Positions 8,023-17,786 of a DNA stretch of 64,000 bases are shown piece by piece (position 1 is the first letter of the stretch; every line of letters begins with the position of its first letter). A program made the translations under genes and the position numbers. This DNA is from Bordetella genomosp. 13. GTDB taxonomy: Bacteria > Pseudomonadota > Gammaproteobacteria > Burkholderiales > Burkholderiaceae_B. The stretch spans positions 91,885 through 155,884 of the forward strand of contig NZ_VEHL01000013.1 in the NCBI RefSeq assembly GCF_007679965.1, in the 5' to 3' direction. The notes under the pieces are model-generated. The model was not told the DNA's origin and did no database searches. It was given only the letters and a program-made list of their open reading frames with translations.

Positions 8023-8808
8023 TCAGACGATGCCCGACGCGCCCCCGTCCATGGCGACGACCGCCCCCGCGACATAGCTTGCGCGCGCGGACGCCAGGAA
8101 CATCACCACGTCGGCGACTTCCTCGGGCCTGGCCATGCGGCGCATCGGCAGGCTCTCGGCCTGGCGGCGCAACACTTCTTCGTACGCCAGGTTTTCCAGG
8201 CGGGCCTGCGCCTGGACGCGCTGGGCGACGCGTCCAGTCTCGACCGTGCCGGGGTTCACCGCGTTGATGCGCACGCCCTGCGGTGCGTAGGCCTTGGCCA
8301 GGCCGACGGTCGCCATCAGCAGCGCGGCATTGGCCGAGCCCCCGGCCAGGTGCGTGGGCGATGCCACCCGCCCGCCCATGCCGACCACGTTGACGATGGC
8401 GCCGTGGCCGCGCTCGGCCATGGCCGGCAGCACGGCCTGCATCGCATGGATGTAGGTGAAGTACTTGGCCTGCATGGCAGCGTGCCAATGCGCCGCCGTC
8501 AGTTCGGCCGGCGTGGCCCGCTTGGCCGCGCCGGCCGAGTTGACGAGCACGTCGACTGGACCGAACGCGGATTGCGTGTCGGCCACGACGCGCGCGGCTT
8601 GCGCCGGGTCGGACAGGTCCGCGGCGATGGCCAGCACGTGCCCGGCATCCGCCTGCAGCAACGCCCTGGCCGCCTCGAGCTGCGCCGCATCGCGCGCCGT
8701 GATGGCGACCTTGGCGCCTTCGCGCGCGAAGCCCTGCGCGCAGGCCAGGCCGATGCCCTTGCTGCCGCCCGTGACCAGCACGACCTTGTCCTGGAGTTCG
8801 AGTTGCAT
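8023..8808 (-). CDS. SDR-family protein lacking the catalytic Tyr and Lys
   Basis: 261 aa with a standard Rossmann start (TGGSKGIG at 13-20) and NSAG at 90-93, so cofactor binding looks intact. The active site is not canonical. The segment that should read Y-x-x-x-K is G156-G-S-A-N160, so both Tyr and Lys are replaced. The usual catalytic Ser stretch reads VVGMGG. The usual Asn-containing segment reads MQAKYF. It ends in AMDGGASGIV as SDRs do. It may be a non-canonical or regulatory SDR rather than an ordinary dehydrogenase. It lies 9 nt downstream of the CMD-like gene and has its own AGGGGA ribosome site, so it is the second gene of that operon. Confidence 0.85.
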   Translation of the reverse strand: MQLELQDKVVLVTGGSKGIGLACAQGFAREGAKVAITARDAAQLEAARALLQADAGHVLAIAADLSDPAQAARVVADTQSAFGPVDVLVNSAGAAKRATPAELTAAHWHAAMQAKYFTYIHAMQAVLPAMAERGHGAIVNVVGMGGRVASPTHLAGGSANAALLMATVGLAKAYAPQGVRINAVNPGTVETGRVAQRVQAQARLENLAYEEVLRRQAESLPMRRMARPEEVADVVMFLASARASYVAGAVVAMDGGASGIV

Positions 8809-8817
8809 GGAATCCCC

Positions 8818-9348
8818 TCAGTGTTCGATGCCCAGCGCCACCAGCAGGCGCGACACCATGTTGTACGCAGCCACCGTGGTCACCGCCTCGAGCACGCCAC
8901 GCGCGTCGAAGCGGCGGGTAACCTCGTCCATGATCTCGGCCGGCACCGCCACGTCGCGCGTCATCGCGTCGGTCATGCGCAGCAGCACGGCCTCGTCGGA
9001 CGTGAACGCCGCCAGGTCGAGCCGCGGCTGCTGCAGCGCGTCGATCTTGCGTTCATCGACGCCGGCCTTCTGCGCATGCGGGATGTGGGCATGCAGCTCG
9101 AACGAGGCCTTGTTCAGCACCGCGACCCGTATGATGACCATCTCGCGCAGATCCGCGGGCATCAGCGACTTGTTGCGCACCGCCGTCAGCATGCGCTCCC
9201 AGCCGGACGCGATGGGCTCGCTGTTGAGCAGCACCTGATAGAGCGGGGAAATGCGGCCCCGTTCGGCCATGATGGTCTTTTCGATCTCGGCCAGTTCGGG
9301 CCGTGTGCCGGGCTGTACCAGCGGAATGCGAGGAGTCGTTTGGCTCAT
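8818..9348 (-). CDS. Carboxymuconolactone decarboxylase/AhpD-like protein
   Basis: 176 aa. The fold signature is the helix segment FELHAHIPHAQKAGVDERKI (about 83-102), equivalent to the E-x5-(C/H)-x3-H region of the CMD family. The cysteine of AhpD peroxidases is absent (no CxxC), so a peroxidase role is unlikely. Family members act on muconolactone-type rings or as alkylhydroperoxidase-like proteins of unknown substrate. The start MSQTTPRIP was preferred over a longer reading into the regulatory region. It is first gene of an operon with the catalytically odd SDR and is preceded by operator copy A. Confidence 0.8.
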   Translation of the reverse strand: MSQTTPRIPLVQPGTRPELAEIEKTIMAERGRISPLYQVLLNSEPIASGWERMLTAVRNKSLMPADLREMVIIRVAVLNKASFELHAHIPHAQKAGVDERKIDALQQPRLDLAAFTSDEAVLLRMTDAMTRDVAVPAEIMDEVTRRFDARGVLEAVTTVAAYNMVSRLLVALGIEH

Positions 9349-9397
9349 GACGGTAGAAGAAAATGTGGACGGCCCCGAGGGACCCTGGGAGCCGCCC

Positions 9398-9464
9398 ATT
9401 CTCCCTGCCGCGGCGCGGGCGGGTCCAATACGCATTTAGAATTCGAACCATTCTCGATCGGAAT
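9398..9464 (-). promoter_or_regulatory. LysR-type operator/promoter module, copy A (drives CMD-SDR2 operon; overlaps lysR1 upstream region)
   Basis: ATTC-N7-GAAT (9450-9464), 18 nt, GTATTGGAC on the minus strand (9423-9431), 19 nt, GAGAAT (9398-9403). Spacings are identical to copies B and C. The box lies 28-42 nt before the LysR1 start, a common position for LysR autoregulation. Confidence 0.65.
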
Positions 9465-9491
9465 CAATCGCGCGTCCACGCGTCCGCCACG

Positions 9492-10397
9492 ATGACAGTC
9501 CCCGGTTCTCCCCTGGATCTCAGGCTGCTGCGCCACTTCGTGGTCCTGGCCGAAGAACTGCACTTCGGCCGCGCCGCCCAGCGCCTGAACATCTCGCAGC
9601 CGCCGCTGAGCAAGCAGGTCCAGCAGCTCGAGGAACGCCTGGGCGTCGCGCTGTTCGACCGTGACCGCCGCAGCGTGCGCCTGACGCCCGCCGGAGAAAC
9701 GCTGGCGCGCGAGGCGCGGCGGCTGCTGGCGCAGTCCGACCTCGCCCTGCGCGCCGTGCAGAGCGCCACCGACGGACACGTCGGCCGCGTGCGCATCGGC
9801 TTCGTGCCCGCCGCGCTCTTCATGGAAGTCGAGCAGGCCTTTCGCGACATCGGCGAACAACTGCCCGGCATACAGACCGCCTGGGAGGAGATGAGTTCGG
9901 CCGAACAGGTGCAGGCCCTGTTGCAGGACCGCATCGACCTCGGCTTCGCGCATGCCCCGCAGGGCCTGGGCGCCATGGCCAGCCGCAGCGTGGCCCGCGT
10001 CGCGCTGGTGGCCGCCCTGCCGGAGCGCGACCCGCTCGCCCACGCTCCCTCACTGCGCCTGGCCGACCTGTGCGACCATGCCTTCGTCTCGCTGCCGCGC
10101 GAAGTCGCCCCGGGCTTCCACGACCTGGCGATCTCGGTCTGCCTGTCCGCCGGCTTCAGCCCCCGCATCCAGCACTACGCGCACCATTTCCTGTCCATCA
10201 TCAGCCTGATCTCGATGGGCCAGGGCGTCGGCATCCTGCCGCAATCGCTGCAGCGCACCACCGTGCCTGGCGTTGTGTTCAAGCCCCTGTCGGACGTGAG
10301 CGAGCACGCCGAATACTCGGTGATCTGGAACCCGCGCAACCGCCTGCCCGCCGTCGAGCGGATCCTCGCCCTGCTGGGCGTTCACGCCGGCGGCTGA
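9492..10397 (+). CDS. LysR-family regulator 1
   Basis: 301 aa, normal LysR length. The winged helix-turn-helix is at about 10-65 (LRLLRHFVVLAEELHFGRAA...ISQPPLSKQVQQLEERLG), followed by a periplasmic-binding-like effector domain from about 95. It is divergent from the CMD-SDR2 operon. Its upstream region carries ATTC-N7-GAAT, and two further copies flank Bug receptor 1 and SDR1. It is therefore the likely activator of all three transcription units and of itself (inference from position and T-N11-A form). The inducer is unknown; an aromatic or carboxylate intermediate would fit the neighbours. Confidence 0.92.
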   Translation: MTVPGSPLDLRLLRHFVVLAEELHFGRAAQRLNISQPPLSKQVQQLEERLGVALFDRDRRSVRLTPAGETLAREARRLLAQSDLALRAVQSATDGHVGRVRIGFVPAALFMEVEQAFRDIGEQLPGIQTAWEEMSSAEQVQALLQDRIDLGFAHAPQGLGAMASRSVARVALVAALPERDPLAHAPSLRLADLCDHAFVSLPREVAPGFHDLAISVCLSAGFSPRIQHYAHHFLSIISLISMGQGVGILPQSLQRTTVPGVVFKPLSDVSEHAEYSVIWNPRNRLPAVERILALLGVHAGG

Positions 10398-10443
10398 ATG
10401 ATCCCCGCATGTCGTCGGCGACCGCGGGCAGCATGCCCTCAAA

Positions 10444-10498
10444 CGCAAGGCACATTTGCGCTTTCCTGAAACCTGCGCCCGCCGCGGACTCCTAGAAT
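10444..10498 (+). promoter_or_regulatory. Candidate operator and -10 upstream of Bug receptor 2
   Basis: Inverted repeat CGCAA-N7-TTGCG (10444-10460), and a -10-like TAGAAT at 10493-10498. No good -35. The box differs from the ATTC-N7-GAAT module, so another regulator (perhaps LysR2) is likely. Confidence 0.4.
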
Positions 10499-10561
10499 CG
10501 TCTGCCAATCAGAGCATGCCGCGAGGCACGCCCCATTCAGCAACGCTGACCAGGAGACAAC

Positions 10562-11551
10562 ATGAACCCATCCGCGTCCCGGCGTATCGCCGCGGGCATC
10601 CTGCTCGCCGCATTCCAGGCGCTCATTCTTCCGGCCCCGGCAAGCGCCGCGGACGCCGCGCCATCGGGCCCCATCCACCTGATCGTGCCCTTCCCGCCGG
10701 GAGGCGGCACCGACACGCTGGCGCGCGTCATCGCCAAGGGCCTGGACCAGGGCCTGAAGACCTCCGTCATCGTCGAGAACAAGGCCGGCGCCGGCACCAT
10801 CATCGGCAGCGAGCACGTCGCGCGCAGCCAGCCCGACGGCAACACCCTGCTGCTGACCACTTCCGCGCACGCCATCAACGCGTCGCTGGTCAGGCACCTG
10901 CCCTATTCCGTCGACAAGTCGTTCTCGCCGATCGCCCTGATCGCCTCCGCGCCCATGGTGCTGGTGGTGCGTCCGGACAGCCCCTTCAAGAGCATCAAGG
11001 ACCTGGCCGAGTACGCCAAGGCGCATCCGGGCCAATTGACCTACGGCTCGTCGGGCTCGGGCACGGCGGTGCACCTGGCGGCCGAACTGTTCAAGAACAT
11101 CGCCAAGGTGGACATGACCCACGTGCCCTACCGGGGCGCGAGCCCGGCCATCACCGACCTGCTGGGCGGCCATACCGACATGTTCTTCGGCACGTCCGGC
11201 GCGGTATCGCCGATGGTCAAGGCCGGCAAGCTGCGCGCCCTTGCCATCACCTCGGCCGAGCGCTCGCCCTTCTGGACCGGCGTGCCCACCATCGCCGAGG
11301 GCGGCTATCCCACGTACGCGGCGGACGTCTGGTATGCCGTCTTCGCGGCCGCCGGCACGCCCGCCCCGATCATCGAGCAACTGAACAAGGCCGTTAACGC
11401 CACGGCGCAATCCGAGGAATTCGCCAAGAGCATGGGAAGCGAGGGCCTGACGCCCCGCCCCATCACCCCGGACGCCCTGCGCCAGTACGTCTCGCAGGAA
11501 GAGGTCCGCTGGGGCAAGGTGATCGAAGAAGGCCACATCACGACGCAATGA
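10562..11551 (+). CDS. Bug-family solute-binding receptor 2
   Basis: 329 aa with a signal peptide ending near SAADAAPSG. The mature start PIHLIVPFPPGGGTDTLARV, then YGSSGSGTAVHLAAELF and HVPYRGASPAITDL, are the Bug/TctC motifs. It is a periplasmic binding protein for an unidentified carboxylate. AGGAGA lies 6 nt before the ATG. It is followed 31 nt later by SDR3 on the same strand, forming a receptor-dehydrogenase operon that mirrors the Bug1/SDR1 pair. Confidence 0.92.
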   Translation: MNPSASRRIAAGILLAAFQALILPAPASAADAAPSGPIHLIVPFPPGGGTDTLARVIAKGLDQGLKTSVIVENKAGAGTIIGSEHVARSQPDGNTLLLTTSAHAINASLVRHLPYSVDKSFSPIALIASAPMVLVVRPDSPFKSIKDLAEYAKAHPGQLTYGSSGSGTAVHLAAELFKNIAKVDMTHVPYRGASPAITDLLGGHTDMFFGTSGAVSPMVKAGKLRALAITSAERSPFWTGVPTIAEGGYPTYAADVWYAVFAAAGTPAPIIEQLNKAVNATAQSEEFAKSMGSEGLTPRPITPDALRQYVSQEEVRWGKVIEEGHITTQ

Positions 11552-11582
11552 GCGCCACCCGCAACCACCTGGGATACCCCAC

Positions 11583-12386
11583 ATGAGCATCAAGAGAAAA
11601 CTGGAAGGCAAAGTCTGCATCATCGTCGGCGCGGGCCAGCAGGACGGGGAAACCGTCGGCAACGGCCGCGCCACGGCGGAGCGCTTCGCCGAGGAAGGCG
11701 CCACCCTGCTGCTGGTCGACATCAACGAAGACTATGCGAATTCCACGCTGCGGGCGGTTCAACAGTACGGCGGACAGGCGTCGATCCTGCGCGCGGACAT
11801 CACCCGCGAGGAAGACTGCCAGGCCATCGCGCAGGCCTGCGTGGACCGCTACGGCCGCATCGACGTGCTGCACAACAACGTGGGCCGCTCGCTGGGCGAC
11901 AAGCGCACGGTGGACCTGGAGGTCTCGGCCTGGGACGCCATCATGAACATGAACCTGAAGGGCATGTTCATGACCTGCAAGCACGTGCTGCCGCACTTCA
12001 TCGCGCAGCGCTCGGGCTGCATCATCAACGTCTCGTCGACCTCGTCGCTGGCCGCCCGTCCCACCCTTACCTACAAGACCAGCAAGGGCGCGGTCAACAC
12101 CATGACGCAACACTTGGCCATGGAGAACGCGCCGCACGGCATCCGCGCCAATGCCATCCTGCCGGGCCTGATCGACACCCCCATGGCCATCGAGCGCCGT
12201 GCCCGCGAGCGCGGCGTGTCGCGCGAACAGATCCGCCAGGAGCGCAATGCCCTGGTGCCGCTGGGCCGCATGGGTACGGCCTGGGACACCGCCAACGCGG
12301 CCGTGTTCCTGGCTTCCGACGACGCGCAATACATCACCGGCGTGCTGCTGCCTGTCGACGGCGGCCTGCTGGTCAAGCGAGGCTAG
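11583..12386 (+). CDS. Short-chain dehydrogenase/reductase 3
   Basis: 267 aa. The glycine-rich loop is again lengthened (VGAGQQDGETVGNGRA, 15-30). NNVG is at about 98-101. The catalytic Ser151/152, Tyr164 and Lys168 (YKTSK) are intact. It is most similar within the window to SDR1, suggesting duplication of a receptor-SDR pair. The substrate is unknown. Its 3' end overlaps that of the convergent LysR2 gene by 4 nt. Confidence 0.9.
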   Translation: MSIKRKLEGKVCIIVGAGQQDGETVGNGRATAERFAEEGATLLLVDINEDYANSTLRAVQQYGGQASILRADITREEDCQAIAQACVDRYGRIDVLHNNVGRSLGDKRTVDLEVSAWDAIMNMNLKGMFMTCKHVLPHFIAQRSGCIINVSSTSSLAARPTLTYKTSKGAVNTMTQHLAMENAPHGIRANAILPGLIDTPMAIERRARERGVSREQIRQERNALVPLGRMGTAWDTANAAVFLASDDAQYITGVLLPVDGGLLVKRG

Positions 12387-13300
12387 GCGCTCGCATCGTC
12401 CCAGGCGCCCGCCGGCCCGGGTCGAACGCCGCACAGGTGTTCGATGAGGCGGCCGGCGCCCGAGGGCAGCACCTGCCTGTCGCGCACGCACAGCAGGATC
12501 TGGCGCGAGGCCCAGGCATCGGTCAGGCTCACCAGCGCCAGAGGCATCGTGCGGGCATGGCTCCTGGCGATCATCTCGGGCACGATGGCCAGTCCCAGTC
12601 CTTCGGCCACCATGCGGCAGCGGGCTTCGTAGTTCGATATCTGGCAGCGCACCATGGGCGGGCGCGAGATGCTGTTGCCCGCCATCTCCATGAACGCTTC
12701 CACGGTGTGCCGGGGAAAGAAACCCAGGAAGGGATAGTCCAGGGTCTCTTCGAGCGACATGGCATCGCGGCCCGCCAGCACGTGATCCGTCGGCACCACC
12801 AGCCCCACGCGATCGATACGGTAGGGAATCGATGTCACTCCCGGCGCGGGCATGTGCGCGTGATAGAGGCCGATATCCGCATCGCCGCCCGCCACCAGGC
12901 GCGGCACGTCGCCGCTGAACGCCTCTACCAGGTCGAGGCGGAAATCCGGATGGCGGCGCAGGAAGCCGCTCAGGTCGGCCGGCAGGAACTGCACCATGGT
13001 CGACGGATTGACCGCCAGGCGGATGCGCGGCTGGCCGCTGTCGGAATACGCCGACAATGCCTCCCGCGCCTGTTCCATGCTGCGCAGGATGGCCTTGGCC
13101 CGCTGGTACAGCATCTCGCCCGCCGGGGTCGGCGTCACGCCGCGCCCGCTGCGACGCAGCAGGGCCGTGCCCGCCAGGCGTTCCAGTTCGGCGATGCGCC
13201 GGCTGGCCGCAGAGACGACGATACGCTCGCGCTGCGCCGCCCGCGAAAGGCTGCGTTCCTCGATGGCGGCGACCAGCATCCGCAGCAGTGGGATGTCCAT
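12383..13300 (-). CDS. LysR-family regulator 2
   Basis: 305 aa. N-terminal helix-turn-helix (LRMLVAAIEERSLSRAAQRERIVVSAASRRIAELERLAG, about 5-45) and a LysR substrate-binding domain from about 92. It starts 6 nt after the tilS stop on the same strand, so it may share tilS transcription or use a promoter inside tilS. It is convergent with the Bug2-SDR3 operon, its probable target by proximity. Confidence 0.9.
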   Translation of the reverse strand: MDIPLLRMLVAAIEERSLSRAAQRERIVVSAASRRIAELERLAGTALLRRSGRGVTPTPAGEMLYQRAKAILRSMEQAREALSAYSDSGQPRIRLAVNPSTMVQFLPADLSGFLRRHPDFRLDLVEAFSGDVPRLVAGGDADIGLYHAHMPAPGVTSIPYRIDRVGLVVPTDHVLAGRDAMSLEETLDYPFLGFFPRHTVEAFMEMAGNSISRPPMVRCQISNYEARCRMVAEGLGLAIVPEMIARSHARTMPLALVSLTDAWASRQILLCVRDRQVLPSGAGRLIEHLCGVRPGPAGAWDDASA

Positions 13301-13306
13301 GATGGC

Positions 13307-14362
13307 CTACGAAAGAACCACGACGCGTCCCCCGACGCAGGCGATGACCCGTCCCGCATGGGTCACGCGCAGGTTGCGGTCATGTCCCAGGGCGTGCAAT
13401 TGGCGCAGTTGCCTGCCGAGCTCGGCCAGCCGCGCATCACTGGGCATGGGCAGGCCCTGCTCGGCAAGCCAATGGCGCAGCACCAGCAATTGCCGGGCGG
13501 CGGACAGGCCGCGCCAGGCCGCCAGCGAAAAGCTGGCATCGCGCCGCGAGAAGTCCAGGCCCTCGAGATCGGCCCGCGCCACCTCGGCCAGCACCTCGGC
13601 CGCCTCGGCCATGTGGCGGGCATGGCGCGCCACGATGGCCTGCCAACCCGGCCAGCGCGCATCGAGGACGGGCTTGAGCTGCGTGCGCACCGCCGCGCGG
13701 GTATAGCGGGCGTCGGTATTGGTGGGATCTTCCACGGGTTGCCAGCCCCGCTGGCCGACGAAGGCGGCCGCCGCCTCGCGGATGGCCGCGCGCGGCACGC
13801 CGAGCCAGGGCCGCAGGTAGCACAGCCCGTCGCGCCGGCTGAGCGGCGACATGGCCGCCATGCCCTCCAGGCCGGTGCCTCGCAAGAGGCGCAGCAGCAC
13901 GGTCTCGGCCTGGTCGTCCTGGTGGTGGCCCAGCAGGACGTGGCTCGCGCCCGCCTGCCCGGCCAGCACCGCCAGGGCCTCGTAGCGCGCCAGCCGGGCC
14001 GCGGCCTCGATGCCCTTGCCCATGTCGTCGGACACGCGCACGCGCGCCTGTTTGACCGGCACGCCCAGCAGCAGGCCGAGGGCCTGCACGTGCGCGGCCC
14101 AGTCGTCGGCCTGCGCCTGCAGGCCGTGATGGATGTGGAAGAGGATGAGGTCCAGGCCCAGGCCGCGCGCCGCATGCGCCGCGGCCAGGGCCAGCATGGC
14201 CGAATCGGCCCCGCCGCTGACGGCGGCGGCGATGCATTGCGTACCCTGCGGCAGGCCGCGCAGCGCCGCCCGCACGGGCGCCTGCAGTTCAGCCGGGCAA
14301 TTCGGCAGCGCAGGCGGGGCGGGATGGGCGTCGGTCACTGGTGTCACCTTCGAACTGCGCAC
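13307..14362 (-). CDS. tilS: tRNA(Ile)-lysidine synthase
   Basis: 351 aa. The PP-loop ATPase motif AVSGGADSAM is at about 47-56. HIHHGLQ follows, then the GHHQDDQAETVLLRLLRGTG block that defines TilS. The C-terminal part is a TilS substrate-binding region. The enzyme converts C34 of tRNA-Ile(CAU) to lysidine in the cytoplasm, so that it reads AUA; it is essential. A GTG or internal start a few codons downstream (near VTDAHPA) is possible. It lies 45 nt downstream of accA on the same strand, in a block with the glycosylase and cysS. Confidence 0.95.
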   Translation of the reverse strand: MRSSKVTPVTDAHPAPPALPNCPAELQAPVRAALRGLPQGTQCIAAAVSGGADSAMLALAAAHAARGLGLDLILFHIHHGLQAQADDWAAHVQALGLLLGVPVKQARVRVSDDMGKGIEAAARLARYEALAVLAGQAGASHVLLGHHQDDQAETVLLRLLRGTGLEGMAAMSPLSRRDGLCYLRPWLGVPRAAIREAAAAFVGQRGWQPVEDPTNTDARYTRAAVRTQLKPVLDARWPGWQAIVARHARHMAEAAEVLAEVARADLEGLDFSRRDASFSLAAWRGLSAARQLLVLRHWLAEQGLPMPSDARLAELGRQLRQLHALGHDRNLRVTHAGRVIACVGGRVVVLS

Positions 14363-14407
14363 TCCGGTATTCGCCCTCGCAGAGGGGGCCGCCCTCCCGC
14401 CGCCGGG

Positions 14408-15373
14408 TCAGGCGCGGGCTTCCTGGAAGCGTCCGTAGGACATGACGCGCTGCACGCGCTGCTCGATGAGCTGGTCGGCCGTCATGCCCTGCAGCTGGCG
14501 CAGCGAGTCGCCCAGCGCGCGGCGCAGCAGGCGCGCCATGACGCGCGGATCGCGGTGGGCGCCGCCGATGGGCTCGTTGACCACGCGGTCGATCAGCTCC
14601 AGGTCTTTCAGGCGCGGCGCGGTGATGGCCAGCGCCTCGGCGGCGTCGGGCGCCTTGTCGGCGCTGCGCCACAGGATGGACGCGCAGCCCTCGGGCGAGA
14701 TCACCGAATACGTGGCGTACTGCAGCATCAGCACGGCGTTGCCGACCGCGATGGCCAGCGCGCCGCCCGAACCGCCTTCGCCGATGATGGTGCAGATCAC
14801 CGGCACCTTCAGTTCGGCCATGGCGTACAGGTTGTGGCCGATGGCCTCGGACTGGCCGCGCTCTTCGGCGCCGATGCCGGGATAGGCGCCCGGCGTGTCG
14901 ACGAAGGTGAACACGGGCATCTGGAACTTCTCGGCCAGGCGCATCAGGCGCAGGGCCTTGCGATAGCCCTCGGGACGCGGCATGCCGAAGTTGCGCGCGG
15001 CGCGCTCCTTGGTGTCGCGGCCCTTCTGGTGGCCGATGACCATGCATGGCGCGCCGTTGAAGCGCGCCATGCCGCCGACGATGGACTGGTCGTCGGCATA
15101 CATGCGGTCGCCGTGCAGCTCGTGGAAATCGGTGAAGATCTCGCGCACGTAGTCCAGCGTGTAGGGACGCTGGGGGTGGCGGGCGACCAGGGCGGTCTGC
15201 CACGGCGTCAGCTTGCCGTAGATTTCCTTGGCAAGCGTCTGGCTTTTCTGCTGCAGGCGGCCGATCTCGTCGGAGATGTCGACGGCGGAGTCGGCCTGCA
15301 CGTAGCGCAGCTGCTCGATCTTGTTCTCAAGCTCGGCCAGCGGTTGTTCGAATTCAAGGAAGGTATTGCGCAT
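14408..15373 (-). CDS. accA: Acetyl-CoA carboxylase carboxyltransferase subunit alpha
   Basis: 321 aa, the normal size. It starts MRNTFLEFEQPLAELENKIEQ, typical of AccA. The crotonase-fold core contains GGSGGALAIAVGN and SVISPEGCASILW, which form the carboxybiotin/acetyl-CoA site with AccD. It catalyses transfer of carboxyl from biotin to acetyl-CoA, the committed step of fatty acid synthesis. It is part of the minus-strand block cysS, glycosylase, accA, tilS. Confidence 0.97.
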   Translation of the reverse strand: MRNTFLEFEQPLAELENKIEQLRYVQADSAVDISDEIGRLQQKSQTLAKEIYGKLTPWQTALVARHPQRPYTLDYVREIFTDFHELHGDRMYADDQSIVGGMARFNGAPCMVIGHQKGRDTKERAARNFGMPRPEGYRKALRLMRLAEKFQMPVFTFVDTPGAYPGIGAEERGQSEAIGHNLYAMAELKVPVICTIIGEGGSGGALAIAVGNAVLMLQYATYSVISPEGCASILWRSADKAPDAAEALAITAPRLKDLELIDRVVNEPIGGAHRDPRVMARLLRRALGDSLRQLQGMTADQLIEQRVQRVMSYGRFQEARA

Positions 15374-15415
15374 CGATGTGTGTGGTTCCGTTGAAGGGCG
15401 CCTGGCGGCCTGGGG

Positions 15416-16051
15416 CTAGTCCTGGATCGAATCCAGGCTGCGCCACAGATACCAGGTTGCCACGGTACGCCAGGGCTGCCACGCCAGCGAGACCTCGCGG
15501 GCCTCGAAGCGCGAGACGGGCTCGCCGCTGAAGTAGTGTAACGAGATTGCTTTCAGCAACCCAGGATCGTCCAGGGGCAGGACGTCCGGCCGCTGCAGAT
15601 TGAAGATCAAAAACATCTCCGCTGTCCAGCGTCCGATGCCGCGGATGGCCACCAGCTCGGCGATGACGTCCTCGTCGCCCATGGCCGCCCACTTCTCGGG
15701 ATGCACCTTGCGCTGGGCGAAGTGCTCGGCCAGGTCCTGGACGTATTCGGCCTTGCGCTTGGCCAGGCCGGCCTCGCGCAGGCCTTCCAGGCCCAGGCGC
15801 TGCACGGACGCGGGCGTGGGCCGCTTGCCCGCGGCCTCGAGGAAGCGCGTCCAGGCGGCCTGGGCGGCGCTGGTCGAGACCTGCTGGCCCACGATGGCGC
15901 GCGCCAGCGTGACGAACGGCGTGGCCGCCGGCTTGAGCCAGGTTTCGGGATGCTGCGGGATGATTTTCTTGAGAATGCGGTCGCGTACCAGATGGGCGAC
16001 GGCCTCTTCCCAGTAATCGGGCTTGACGATGGCGGATTCAGCGCTGGACAT
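15416..16051 (-). CDS. DNA-3-methyladenine glycosylase (HhH-GPD family)
   Basis: 211 aa. The helix-hairpin-helix is VAIRGIGRWTAEMFLIF (about 133-149), followed by the catalytic Asp in LPLDDPGL. QQVSTSAAQ precedes it as in AlkA-type enzymes. It removes alkylated bases (3-methyladenine) to start base-excision repair. The length fits the short AlkA-II class. It sits between cysS and accA with short gaps, likely co-transcribed. Confidence 0.9.
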   Translation of the reverse strand: MSSAESAIVKPDYWEEAVAHLVRDRILKKIIPQHPETWLKPAATPFVTLARAIVGQQVSTSAAQAAWTRFLEAAGKRPTPASVQRLGLEGLREAGLAKRKAEYVQDLAEHFAQRKVHPEKWAAMGDEDVIAELVAIRGIGRWTAEMFLIFNLQRPDVLPLDDPGLLKAISLHYFSGEPVSRFEAREVSLAWQPWRTVATWYLWRSLDSIQD

Positions 16052-16075
16052 GAAAAATGAAGCTTCCGGGTTCGG

Positions 16076-17539
<1,464 letters not shown>

Positions 17540-17786
17540 GGCGCCCTGTGTCTGTGGCAAATGTATTCTTCGGATGGCGTCGGGATGATCCGCCCCGCGC
17601 GGCTGACGCGCCCTGCCCGGGCAGCGGCGATGCCGGCAATGCCCCGATGGGTACGCTGGTGACCCATCGTCCGGCCACGCAATGCGGGAAACGCAACCGG
17701 GGCTAAAATGGCGGTCGTCAAGTATAGCAAGCGGCCCGGATGCGCGCCCAGAAAGCGCGCCGATGCCGACCACAACGGAACCCATC

